Shown here one piece after another: positions 40,411-48,702 of a stretch of DNA of 51,517 nt (the first letter of the stretch is position 1; each line of letters starts with the position of its first letter). The stretch comes from Hyphomonas sp. UBA5111. GTDB taxonomy: Bacteria > Pseudomonadota > Alphaproteobacteria > Caulobacterales > Hyphomonadaceae. The notes under the pieces are model-generated. The model was given only the letters and a program-made list of their open reading frames with translations, had not been told where the DNA came from and made no database searches. The DNA lies in contig DHZF01000039.1 in assembly GCA_002414505.1 (NCBI GenBank), forward strand, positions 1 through 51,517. The letters run 5' to 3'. The position numbers and the translations under genes are program-made.

Positions 40411-43080
40411 CTAGAAGGAGTACTCGTACTGGATCCAGAAGGAGCGCGGCTTCCCGTTCCAGCCATACTGGCGGTAATAGGCGCTGTCGTTCGGACCAAC
40501 TTCCCCGCGAACCACGGCGCGGTCACGGCTGTAGCCTGAGCCGCCGGAGGCGCGCTCGTAATACTCTTCGTCGAGCAGGTTCACACCGCGAATGAGGAAG
40601 CGGTGCTGTTTCTCATCGCCGAGGAAGTACTGGACCGAGCCGTTCAGGACAAAATAGTCCCCAAAGTTCAGGTCTTCGACGACGCGGTTGCCGTCCTCAT
40701 CCACCATGCGGGCGAGGCTGGTGCCGGCATAGGCCCATTCCGGCCCCTGCCAACGCGGGTTCAGGGCAAACACCCAGCGATCCGTTGGCGTATAGGTGAC
40801 GAGCCCGGACAGGGTCCATTCAGGGCGTTCTGAGGACTGACGGTATTCCGAACCTCCGGCATGACCCGGCACGACAAAGCCCAGATCGGTGGTGGTGCCG
40901 TCAAGGCGGGCCATCGCACCAAAGACCGGGTTCGGCTCCAGGGATTCCATGTCCGTGAAGCTGAAGTCCGCTTGCCATTTGTCGAAGTCGAACGCGACAT
41001 CCAGGGTGATCCCTTCGATATCCTGTTGGGCCACCGCGTTCACGGCAACCGACTCGTCCGGATCATTCAGGCCCGCTGCGGCGGTTGCGCAGAAATCGTT
41101 CGGCGGAACAATGTTCTGGCGATTGCGCTCAATGGAAGCCGTGTCATTGGTCAGATTATTGAAGAGCGGGTTGGCGATATCGTTTGCGTATTCATAGCAG
41201 ACCGCGCCAATTGCCCGGCTTGAGAACAAATTCTTGATCTCGGTTTCGAAGTACCCGATTTCGACATTGTAGGTTCCGCCGAAGATGTCGCCATCAATAC
41301 CGGCACCAACATTGAAAGCGCTGACTTCCTGTGGCTGAAGGCCGGGATTGATGTTCGCACCGGAGCCGAAAGCGCCGATTTCATCAATTTTCGGAAGGCT
41401 GTAGGATGTACCGCCCGAGCCGCGCGCATAAAGACCGTAGCCGAAATCCTGACGCAGGCCGACTTTCCAGATCGACTGGTCATCGAAATTGTCGTTGAAA
41501 TCCTGGCGAGCCGCGAACGAGCCGCTGAACCCGTCAAGAACCGGCAGGGAGAGCCGAAGATCCCCATAGATGCCGGTGCTCGACAGCGTTACATCCTTGA
41601 CCCCGAAGGAGGCGTCGGAATTATCCTTATAGGTTGTATTTTGCAGGCCGGCGACAAGCTCGACATACTCATTGACCGTATAAGTGGCCCGCGCGTTCAA
41701 ACCATAATCGACATAACCGGATTCCCGCTGGTCGGTCGTGCCAAAGCCCTTGGTCAGGCCGCCATCTCCGAAGCTCGCCGTGGATTGCACAACGTAGCCG
41801 ATGGGCGCGCCAATCGGGAACGGATTCTGTTGCGTGCCATAAGGCTGGCCGTAGAACGGGCTATCCGGGTCCTGGTTGATGTAGAACGAGCTGCCGCCAT
41901 TCCAGCCATCATCCGATGCGCTGCCGGCGCTACCGACCGGATTGGTCACACAGCCTGCGGCGAGACCGGAAATGCCCGCTGCGAAGCTTTCGAATTCAGT
42001 GGCGGTGGCAAAGCCTGAAATGCCCTGATTAGCCGCGATCGTCTGAATATCTGCCGGCAGGTCCGACAGGCGCGGGATCTGGCAGATCCGTGCATCGATC
42101 TCATTGTTCTTGAGTTGGGGATCCTGGTAATGCCCCTCGATATTCAGTTTCAGCTTGTCATTGAAGCGATGCTTGAATTCGGCCGTATAGATCGGGAATT
42201 CCGTGAAGTTCGGCTGGAAGACCGTGCTTTGCGGAAACGAGTCACGAAAATCGATCGTGGTGTAGGAGGCGCCGAGCAGCAATTCGGTTTCCGGGGCGAT
42301 ATCCCAGAGATACTTCATGCCCAGGCTGTTGAAGCTGTACGGGAATTCGTGCCGCCCACCGAGCGCCAGCACATTGTCGCCATACGCTTCTTCATCGAAC
42401 AGTTCGTGGGCGTCTGTTTCATAGGAGCGCCCATAAACCAGGATGGAATGCTTGCCCGCCTTGTCCAGCGGAAAGGACATGTTGCCATAGATCTCGCGGG
42501 TCTTGAACGACCCCGTATAGACGCCGAACTGGCCTTTTTGCGTGCCGTCAGGACGCTTTGTCTTCACGCTCACGACCCCCAGGCCGCCATTCGATCCGAA
42601 ATACAGGCTGTTGCCGCCGCGATAGACTTCGACGCCTTCGATCATGCGGGGATCAATGGCCGTTGCCGGCCAGAGGTCTTCCAGAGGGGATGACCGGTCG
42701 AAGAAGGGCACGCCATCCACGAGCAGCAAGGTGTCGCGGTCGGTGCCGCCATCGATCCGGATCGTGAACTCGCCCTCATCCGGCGAATAGCCGATATTGG
42801 CTCCCCGGATCAGGCCGGAGGCCAGTTCGCCGAAATTCGTGAACCCGCCCGTCTCGATCTCGTCCGAACTGATCAGCTGCACCTGCGTGCCATATTCGGC
42901 AAAGTCCACGGCGATGTCGGATGCGGACGCATCGACCGTCTGGCCTTCAACCCGGATGGTCTCCATGCGGCGGGAATCATCCCGGTCATCAGCCTGTTGC
43001 GCCAGTACGGCCGGAACAGCCGCAGTCGCCGTCAGGATGCTCAAACCGAATCTCAAACTTCTGTTCTTATCAAGTCTCAT
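40411..43080 (-). CDS. TonB-dependent receptor of the organophosphate-type locus
   Basis: An 889-residue outer-membrane receptor. The signal peptide is FGLSILTATAAVPAVLAQQ. The plug has METIRVEGQ (TonB-box region), GFTNFGELASGLIRGANIGYSPDEGEFTIRIDGGTDRDTLLLVDGVPFFDRSSPLEDLWPATAIDPRMIEGVEVYRGGNSLYFGSNGGLGVVSVKTKRP, and a large barrel ends in WIQYEYSF. Extracellular loops carry Cys pairs (near RICQIPRLSD/GCVTNP and VCYEYAND/NDFCATAA), likely disulfides. It has no STN domain and no siderophore-receptor C-terminal signature. The ATG at 43080 has GGAGAG upstream. Its position beside a PHP phosphoesterase and a HAD/PhnDCE unit suggests a phosphorylated organic substrate (inference). Confidence 0.92.
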   Translation of the reverse strand: MRLDKNRSLRFGLSILTATAAVPAVLAQQADDRDDSRRMETIRVEGQTVDASASDIAVDFAEYGTQVQLISSDEIETGGFTNFGELASGLIRGANIGYSPDEGEFTIRIDGGTDRDTLLLVDGVPFFDRSSPLEDLWPATAIDPRMIEGVEVYRGGNSLYFGSNGGLGVVSVKTKRPDGTQKGQFGVYTGSFKTREIYGNMSFPLDKAGKHSILVYGRSYETDAHELFDEEAYGDNVLALGGRHEFPYSFNSLGMKYLWDIAPETELLLGASYTTIDFRDSFPQSTVFQPNFTEFPIYTAEFKHRFNDKLKLNIEGHYQDPQLKNNEIDARICQIPRLSDLPADIQTIAANQGISGFATATEFESFAAGISGLAAGCVTNPVGSAGSASDDGWNGGSSFYINQDPDSPFYGQPYGTQQNPFPIGAPIGYVVQSTASFGDGGLTKGFGTTDQRESGYVDYGLNARATYTVNEYVELVAGLQNTTYKDNSDASFGVKDVTLSSTGIYGDLRLSLPVLDGFSGSFAARQDFNDNFDDQSIWKVGLRQDFGYGLYARGSGGTSYSLPKIDEIGAFGSGANINPGLQPQEVSAFNVGAGIDGDIFGGTYNVEIGYFETEIKNLFSSRAIGAVCYEYANDIANPLFNNLTNDTASIERNRQNIVPPNDFCATAAAGLNDPDESVAVNAVAQQDIEGITLDVAFDFDKWQADFSFTDMESLEPNPVFGAMARLDGTTTDLGFVVPGHAGGSEYRQSSERPEWTLSGLVTYTPTDRWVFALNPRWQGPEWAYAGTSLARMVDEDGNRVVEDLNFGDYFVLNGSVQYFLGDEKQHRFLIRGVNLLDEEYYERASGGSGYSRDRAVVRGEVGPNDSAYYRQYGWNGKPRSFWIQYEYSF

Positions 43081-43247
43081 CGCTGGTCTCTCCATCTAAC
43101 CCCAACGCCCGCCAACCATCAGCAGGCTGTGGCGCAGCGCGAATGACGCCGCTTGCCACGAGGGTGCTCTAGAGGCTCAACGCGACACTTCGATGAAGAT
43201 TAAGAAAACATTGTATGAATGATATTTACTTCGATGCCGATTTGTAA

Positions 43248-43262
43248 TTGAGAAATTCTCAA
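43248..43262. promoter_or_regulatory. TTGAGAA-A-TTCTCAA palindrome (candidate RpiR operator)
   Basis: A perfect 7-1-7 palindrome, 30 bp upstream of the HAD phosphatase start and about 168 bp upstream of the divergent receptor start. It fits the pattern TTGA-N7-TCAA, which recurs at 44996-45014 upstream of rpiR/phnD. This suggests one regulator for both promoters. Confidence 0.5.
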
Positions 43263-43291
43263 CAACAGATTGTTTTTCATCGGAGTGAAAT

Positions 43292-44062
43292 ATGGCCTAC
43301 GAGTTCCCAGCCTCGCGTTCGGAAGATATTGCCAACCTGGCCCGGACGGCCTCGGGATTTCTCGTGGACTGGGATGGGTGCTGCGCGCTTGGCAACACGC
43401 TCGTTCCCGCAGCTGCGGATTTCCTGCGCGCCAACCAAAAGCGAACCGCCATCGTTTCAAACAACTCCACATGCACACCGGAAGACTTTCTGGAAATACT
43501 GGCATGCAATGAAATTCAACTGGATCGCAACCAGATCGTCCTGGCAGGCATGGAGGCGCTCAAGCGCGCCACTGATTTTACCGGGGCGAAAGTGATGGTC
43601 CTCGGCGATCCGCATATGCGGGGTGCCGCCAAGAAGATGGGGCTCGACCTCACCCAGGAAGACGCCGACGTCATCGTGCTTCTCCGGGACCGGCGCTTCA
43701 CCTATCGCCGCCTTGAGCGGGCGGTAAATTCCCTCACCCGGGGCGCGCACCTCATCGTGGCCAATCCGGACTCCACCCATCCCGGAAAAGATGGCGGCCT
43801 GAAGCCCGAAACCGGAGCGCTTCTGGCGGCGATCCGGGCGTGCGTGGAACTGGATGAAACAAAATGGGATATCGTGGGAAAACCGTCACCGCATCTGTTC
43901 CGCATGGGATGCCAGGCGCTGGACCTGTCGCCGGACCAGCTGGTGATGCTGGGGGATAATCCCGCCACCGATCTTGCCGGGGCAAAGGCATTGGGAATCA
44001 AGGCGATCCTGACCTCCGCGAAATCGCCGGACGTGTTCGAAACGCTGTTGCGGGCGCGCTAG
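43292..44062 (+). CDS. HAD-IIA family phosphatase (NagD-like)
   Basis: A 256-residue cytoplasmic HAD hydrolase with a C2 cap. Motif I is FLVDWDGCC with nucleophile Asp26 and acid/base Asp28. Motif II is VSNNST (56-60), motif III is Lys197 in GKPSPHLF, and motif IV is MLGDNPATDLAGAKALG (Asp222, Asp227). All catalytic residues are present. Subfamily IIA includes NagD nucleotide phosphatase, pyridoxal-phosphate phosphatase and glycerol-3-phosphate phosphatase; the substrate cannot be chosen from sequence. The ATG at 43292 has GGAG 7 bases upstream. It faces the TonB receptor head-to-head and ends 1 bp before the convergent rpiR stop. It could dephosphorylate what PhnDCE brings in (inference). 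Confidence 0.9.
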   Translation: MAYEFPASRSEDIANLARTASGFLVDWDGCCALGNTLVPAAADFLRANQKRTAIVSNNSTCTPEDFLEILACNEIQLDRNQIVLAGMEALKRATDFTGAKVMVLGDPHMRGAAKKMGLDLTQEDADVIVLLRDRRFTYRRLERAVNSLTRGAHLIVANPDSTHPGKDGGLKPETGALLAAIRACVELDETKWDIVGKPSPHLFRMGCQALDLSPDQLVMLGDNPATDLAGAKALGIKAILTSAKSPDVFETLLRAR

Positions 44063-44063
44063 G

Positions 44064-44966
44064 CTAGAACCGCTTCAGCGACAACACATCGAAAGTCTTC
44101 CGGAGCGTATCCGTTGCCCGGTCGTAATCAGCCAATGCCAGCGCCGCGATCAGCGCATCCAGCACGCAGAGCTGGGCAATCCGGCTGGTCATGGCCTCGG
44201 TCCGGAACTTCGTTTCGCGCGCCATCGTGAACAGTTTCACATCCGCATAGGCCTGCAACGGCGAACTCGAGAAATTGGTCACGATAATCGTCTTCGCACC
44301 AGCATCCTTGGCCAATCTGGTGGCAGCCAGCGTCTCATGTGTTGCACCCGAATGCGAAATTGTCAGCACGGCGACGTCAGGGCCTGTCTGGGACGCACTG
44401 ATCGCCTGCACATGACTATCCACCACGACCCGCGCATCCAGGCCGATCCGCAACATCCTGTATTGGGCATCCTCGGCAATCGGCGCCGAGGACCCGATGC
44501 CATAAATTTCGACCCGCTTGGCCGCGCGAATGATATCCACTGCAGCGGAGACGGCATCCGCATCCAGAATTGACAATGTGTCCTTCAGCGCCTGGACGCC
44601 CGCATGAAACATCTTCCGGCAAACCGTCGGCGTGTCGTCAGTCGGCTGGAGATCCTCATGGATGAACTGTACCGGCTGTACCACTTCCTGAGCCAGGCTG
44701 AGCTTCAGCTGTTGGAAGCCGGAGAGGTCCAGTTGGCGACAAAAATTGATGACACTGCCATCGCTTGCGCCGGTCGCTTCGGCAAGTTCGGTCACCGACA
44801 TACCGACCACCTGCCGCGGATTGGCCAGAACGAAATCGGCGATCGACCGCGTGCTTGGCCCAAGCGATGGGTGGCGCACCCGGATACGTGTCATGACATT
44901 GTCCACAATGGCCACATCCGCGCGCTTTTTCACGGCGGATTTACGCTTTGCCTTGCTCTCAGACAT
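44064..44966 (-). CDS. RpiR-family regulator with SIS domain
   Basis: A 300-residue regulator. A basic N-terminal extension (MSESKAKRKSAVKKR) precedes the RpiR HTH_6 domain (IRVRHPSLGPSTRSIADFVLANPRQVVGMSVTELAEATGASDGSVINFCRQLDLSGFQQLKLSLAQEV, about residues 28-95). A SIS domain follows (about 135-265: VEIYGIGSSAPIAEDAQYRMLRIGLDARVVVDSHVQ, LTISHSGATHETLAATRLAKDAGAKTIIVTNF). SIS domains of this family sense phosphosugars. It is divergent from the phnD-like gene over a region with a 19-bp palindrome, and convergent with the HAD gene. It probably controls both (inference). Confidence 0.93.
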   Translation of the reverse strand: MSESKAKRKSAVKKRADVAIVDNVMTRIRVRHPSLGPSTRSIADFVLANPRQVVGMSVTELAEATGASDGSVINFCRQLDLSGFQQLKLSLAQEVVQPVQFIHEDLQPTDDTPTVCRKMFHAGVQALKDTLSILDADAVSAAVDIIRAAKRVEIYGIGSSAPIAEDAQYRMLRIGLDARVVVDSHVQAISASQTGPDVAVLTISHSGATHETLAATRLAKDAGAKTIIVTNFSSSPLQAYADVKLFTMARETKFRTEAMTSRIAQLCVLDALIAALALADYDRATDTLRKTFDVLSLKRF

Positions 44967-44995
44967 TTACATCCCTTTGCACTTCTTTGTCTATC

Positions 44996-45014
44996 AGTTG
45001 AATACTACTCAACT
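44996..45014. promoter_or_regulatory. 19-bp palindrome, candidate RpiR operator
   Basis: AGTTGA (44996-45001) and TCAACT (45009-45014) flank a TA-x-TA core; only the 7th and 13th positions break the symmetry. It lies 29 bp upstream of the rpiR start and about 120 bp upstream of the phnD-like start. It shares TTGA-N7-TCAA with the site at 43248-43262. Confidence 0.55.
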
Positions 45015-45133
45015 TTCATCAAGGATATATGAATTCCGTAACACCAATGTCACAAGCGGGTGCTACTCCCTCCGATCATAATGTTGCGGCGCATCAATCC
45101 ATGACGCCGCCGGGTGAGACTGGGGATTTGAAC

Positions 45134-46066
45134 ATGCGCATCCTGTACGCCGCCTTGCTTGTTTTATTGACCGTCTTTTCGACATTTCCATCTCATGCCC
45201 AGGAGATCGGGAGCGCGCAAAAGCCCATCCGGGTCATGCTGATCCCAGCGGATGGCGGCACGGAAGATGGCACCAAGGCAGACTTCCAGCCATTGTTCGA
45301 TGCCATCACACGGTCCAGCGATTTGCACTTCACGGTCAGTACCGGACAAAGCTATGCGGCCGTGATCGAAGCCATGTGCGCGGGCCTGACGGATATTGTC
45401 TGGTATGGTCCAGCCTCCTATCTCGAAGCCCGCGACCGCGGCTGCGCGGAGTTGCTGGCGGTCGAGGAAAGAGATGGCGCCTCGACCTATTATGCCGGCC
45501 TGTTTGTTGCCGCCGACTCCGGTGCCAGCTCGGTTGCCGACCTGTCAGGCGGATCGCTGGCGCTCGGGTCCAGCCACTCCGCCAGCAGTTTTGCCTATCC
45601 TCTGGTGATGCTTAAGGATGCCGGACTTGATCCGCTAAAGGATCTTTCAGCCCTCCGGGTGACCGGGAGCCACACCAACAGCCTGCTGGCGCTGAAGAAC
45701 GGCCTTGTGGATGCTGCGGGCGCATCGTTTGTGTCCTTCGAGCGCGCCGTGAACCAGGGCAGCCTCGACCCGCGCGCCTTTCGAATACTAGCCAAATCCG
45801 ACCCAATCCCCAATCCGCCCATCGCTATGAATACGGCGCTGCCAGAGGGGATCAAGGCAGAGTTGAAGAAGGCCATGTCCGGCATTCACGAGGCCGACGG
45901 CATCAACCCGGCCTCCATACGCGGCTATGGTGGTAAGCAGGTCGACCGATATAATACTGAGGCCAGTGAAGACCTGTTCGACAGCGTAATATCTGCCACC
46001 TCCTTCCTCGACGATGATTACCGGGCCGCGATCCTGCGCAAGGCCGACGCCTCTCAGCGCGGCTGA
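45134..46066 (+). CDS. PhnD-type substrate-binding protein
   Basis: A 310-residue periplasmic binding protein of the phosphate/phosphite/phosphonate (PhnD/PtxB) family. The signal peptide is MRILYAALLVLLTVFSTFPSHA. Family marks are IRVMLIPADGGTEDGTKADFQPLFDAI, VSTGQSYAAVIEAMCAGLTDIVWYGPASYLEA, AGLFVAADSGASSVADLSGGSLALGSSHSASSF, and LPEGIKAELKKAMSGI. The start is the ATG at 45134, which gives a clean signal peptide; a longer frame from 45029 adds 35 polar residues. It is followed by PhnC (33-bp gap) and PhnE. Members bind phosphonates, phosphite or hypophosphite, but the ligand here could be another phospho-compound, given the HAD and RpiR neighbours. Confidence 0.88.
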   Translation: MRILYAALLVLLTVFSTFPSHAQEIGSAQKPIRVMLIPADGGTEDGTKADFQPLFDAITRSSDLHFTVSTGQSYAAVIEAMCAGLTDIVWYGPASYLEARDRGCAELLAVEERDGASTYYAGLFVAADSGASSVADLSGGSLALGSSHSASSFAYPLVMLKDAGLDPLKDLSALRVTGSHTNSLLALKNGLVDAAGASFVSFERAVNQGSLDPRAFRILAKSDPIPNPPIAMNTALPEGIKAELKKAMSGIHEADGINPASIRGYGGKQVDRYNTEASEDLFDSVISATSFLDDDYRAAILRKADASQRG

Positions 46067-46099
46067 TTCCTCCCCCATCCCTACGGTACAGTTCCCGAC

Positions 46100-46888
46100 A
46101 TGACAGATGAGAAACCCCAAGCGCCAAGCGCTCCTGCGCTGGAACTTTCCGGAGTGTTCAAATCCTACAAGGATGGGCCGGCCGTGCTCGAGGATTTTTC
46201 GCTAAATATCGCGCCGGGCTGTTTCTGTGTCGTACTCGGCTCGTCCGGGTCCGGAAAATCCACCCTGCTGAAATGCATTGCCGGACTGACCGAGCCCGAC
46301 GCGGGAAATATCCGGCTTCATGGCACACCCCTCACACGAAAGCGGCTACGCAGTGTCGGTATGGTGCATCAGGATTTCGGCCTGTCCGACAGATTGACCG
46401 CCGCCCAGAATGTGATGTCCGGCATGGCCGCTACATTGAGCGCGTGGCGCGTCGCCCTGCAACTCTATCCCGGCCAGATCCAGCGGCAGGCCTGCGCACT
46501 TCTCTCACGGGTCGGCCTCTCGGAAGATCACGCGAACCGGCGGGCAAGCCAACTATCCGGCGGGCAAAAGCAGCGGGTCGGCATCGCGCGGGCGCTGATC
46601 TCCGACCCGAGCCTGATCCTTGCGGACGAGCCGGTGGCCAGCCTTGATCCGAAATCATCTGTTGAAATCATGACGCTGCTGAAGAGCGCGGCGCAGGAGC
46701 GTGGCGCGGCAGTGCTCTGTTCGCTTCACCAGATCGATCTGGCGCGCAAATATGCTGACAGGATCATCGGCCTCAGCCATGGCGCCATCGTCTTCGACGG
46801 CCCACCCGCTGCCCTGACGCGTGAGGAGATGCAGGCCATTTTCGATATGGACGACAGCTCGACAATCATCCGCATGGAGGTCGCCTGA
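46100..46888 (+). CDS. phnC: PhnC-type ABC transporter ATPase
   Basis: A 262-residue ABC ATPase. Walker A is GSSGSGKST, the Q-loop is in [23 protein letters not shown], the signature is [15 protein letters not shown], Walker B is [13 protein letters not shown], and the H-loop is in [20 protein letters not shown]. The phrase [12 protein letters not shown] and the final segment on transport direction match PhnC of phosphonate importers. It energises the PhnE permease, whose start codon lies 2 bp after its stop; the upstream binding-protein gene is 33 bp away. Confidence 0.92.
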   Translation: MTDEKPQAPSAPALELSGVFKSYKDGPAVLEDFSLNIAPGCFCVVLGSSGSGKSTLLKCIAGLTEPDAGNIRLHGTPLTRKRLRSVGMVHQDFGLSDRLTAAQNVMSGMAATLSAWRVALQLYPGQIQRQACALLSRVGLSEDHANRRASQLSGGQKQRVGIARALISDPSLILADEPVASLDPKSSVEIMTLLKSAAQERGAAVLCSLHQIDLARKYADRIIGLSHGAIVFDGPPAALTREEMQAIFDMDDSSTIIRMEVA

Positions 46889-46890
46889 CA

Positions 46891-47903
46891 TGTCGGACGT
46901 TGCACAGGATTCCGGGGTGCGAGACTGGCACCTGAAGCAACCCTTCGGATGGCGGTCCCTGCTCGTCCTGTTCATGGTGCTGGCGGTTTCGCTCGTCTCA
47001 GCCGAGCGTATGCAATTCGACCGCATGGCCAGTCAGATCGGCGACTTCGCGCTGGAGACCGTGGGCCTGCGAGAAAGCTCGCAGATTGGCCGGGGCATGG
47101 AAAGCGTGACGCGCGACATGTTCCCGATCGCCATTGCCGAACGGCGGCCGATCGACCTGATGGACGGATTGGACGAAACGGAACTGCCATTCCTCTCACA
47201 TATCGAGACGGTGGATATCGAAACCACCGAGCTGGATCCCGAGACGCTGCAAATGACGACAAGTGTGTCCGAGCGACGCTTTCTGGTCGAACCGATTGGG
47301 TATCTTGTCTTTGTGCTTGGCAAGATGGTGGAGACCATCGAGATCGCCATCTGGGCAAGCTTGATCGCCATATTGGTGAGCCTGCCGTTGGCATGGCTAT
47401 GCGCCGGAAATTATTCGCCGCATCCCATCATCTATGCTGGCGCCAGATCTTTTGTCTCGCTGCTCCGTTCGATCCCGGAATTGATCAGCGCCCTGTTCCT
47501 TGTCCTGGCCTTCGGGTTCGGGCCGATTGCCGGCATCCTGGCCCTGACCTTTCACAGCATCGGCTTTCTCGCGAAATTCTACGCTGAGGATATCGAGGCG
47601 GCGAATACCAGCCCCCAGCACGCATTGAAGGCGACCGGCGCGGGCACTTTTGCCATTCTCAGGCTGGCCGTGCTGCCTCAGGTCCTGCCGAGTTATACGG
47701 GCCTCTCACTCTACATTCTCGACCGCAATATCCGCATGGCCACTGTAATCGGCCTCGTCGGCGCCGGGGGGATCGGCCAGGAGCTGAAAGGCCGGTTCGA
47801 CATGTTCCAGTATGACCGCGTTGGTACCATGCTGCTGGTCATCTTCCTGACCGTCATGGCGCTGGACGTTGTGTCAGCCCGGTTCCGGAACCGGTTGGTC
47901 TGA
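46891..47903 (+). CDS. phnE: PhnE-type ABC transporter permease with an enlarged periplasmic segment
   Basis: A 337-residue inner-membrane permease; PhnE proteins are usually about 260-290. The BPD_transp_1 core is intact (ETIEIAIWASLIAILVSLPLAWLCAGN ... FVSLLRSIPELISALFLVLAFGFGPIAGILALTFHSIGFLAKFYAEDIEA, then ATGAGTFAILRLAVLPQVLPSYTGLSLYILDRNIRMATVIGLVGAGGIGQEL). The extra length sits between TM1 (about residues 22-40) and TM2, where roughly 50-70 acidic residues (about 69-130, including ETVDIETTELDPETLQMTTS) are inserted. The ATG at 46891 follows the phnC stop by 2 bp, with GGAGG upstream. Confidence 0.9.
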
Positions 47904-48046
47904 ACTGTTCCCGATTAGAACGAGGCGAAGGACTGGCAATTCTCCAGCAAACAGGGCCTGCACTTTCACGTTAGTTTTAAACGACGGTCACATAAGTTTT
48001 GCACTTCATCGCCAATAGCAAACTCCGATTGAGGGATGGTGGCGAC

Positions 48047-48640
48047 ATGCAGGCGAAAGTGAATGAGCGGGACCGGTCACCGCGCACCCTCATGCCCGGC
48101 GACCCTATGTCCGCGCCCCTGACTGACGCGGCCCGCCAACGTACCAGTTTCCTGAACAGCCTGTTCCGCTTGCATTATGCAGAACTGGTGGGCCGGCTCC
48201 GCAAAGTGTATGGCGCGGGGCCGCCCGACCCCGAGGATGTCGCGCAGGCCGCATTTTCGAAGATTGCCGAACTGGACGATCTCGAGCGTATTCATTCACC
48301 CCGTGCATTCCTGTTCCGGACGGCGGTAAACATATGCCTGAACTCCAATGACAAGCTGAAACGCAGCCGCGCCTTTGTTCGCAGCCAGCTTGAAAGCAAT
48401 TTTTCACAACGTCTGGAAGAAAAATCAGCCGAATCTGTCTTCATGGGTAAGCAGGATCTTGAGCGGGTCGCGCATGTCATTCGGCAATTGCCGCCGAAAC
48501 AGCGTGAAATTCTGCTCCGGAGCCGGTTCAGGGGACAGACTTATGATGAGATCAGGCAGGAGACAGGGTGGAGTCAGGCGGATATCTCGCGCCAGCTCAA
48601 CAAGGTCATGGCGCTGCTGCAAGCCGAGTTGGATCGGTAG
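48047..48640 (+). CDS. FecI-type ECF sigma factor
   Basis: A 197-residue extracytoplasmic-function sigma factor. Region 2 reads FLNSLFRLHYAELVGRLRKVYGAGPPDPEDVAQAAFSKIAELDDLERIHSPRAFLFRTAVNICLN. Region 4 reads VIRQLPPKQREILLRSRFRGQTYDEIRQETGWSQADISRQLNKVMALLQAEL. It has the SPRAFLFRTA phrase of the FecI/iron-starvation group. The start is taken as the ATG at 48047; ATGs at 48092 and 48107 are possible. A FecR-type anti-sigma/regulator gene starts 62 bp downstream, and a TonB receptor follows, its likely target. Confidence 0.93.
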   Translation: MQAKVNERDRSPRTLMPGDPMSAPLTDAARQRTSFLNSLFRLHYAELVGRLRKVYGAGPPDPEDVAQAAFSKIAELDDLERIHSPRAFLFRTAVNICLNSNDKLKRSRAFVRSQLESNFSQRLEEKSAESVFMGKQDLERVAHVIRQLPPKQREILLRSRFRGQTYDEIRQETGWSQADISRQLNKVMALLQAELDR

Positions 48641-48702
48641 AGGCGCCTGTTGATGCAAATCCTTCGTATTCCTTTCCAGAGATCAGTTCGGGAGTCGTGT
48701 GC

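Noticed and set aside
43248..43262. TTGAGAAATTCTCAA read as a Fur box
   Set aside because: The arms fit TTGA-N7-TCAA, shared with the rpiR/phnD promoter, better than TGATAAT-n-ATTATCA, and the genes here are not clearly iron-related. RpiR is the more economical guess, though Fur is not excluded.
39121..47903. Calling the PhnD-PhnC-PhnE locus a phosphonate degradation cluster
   Set aside because: Transport components are present, but no C-P lyase, phosphonatase (PhnX), PhnW, PhnY/Z or phosphite dehydrogenase gene is visible.
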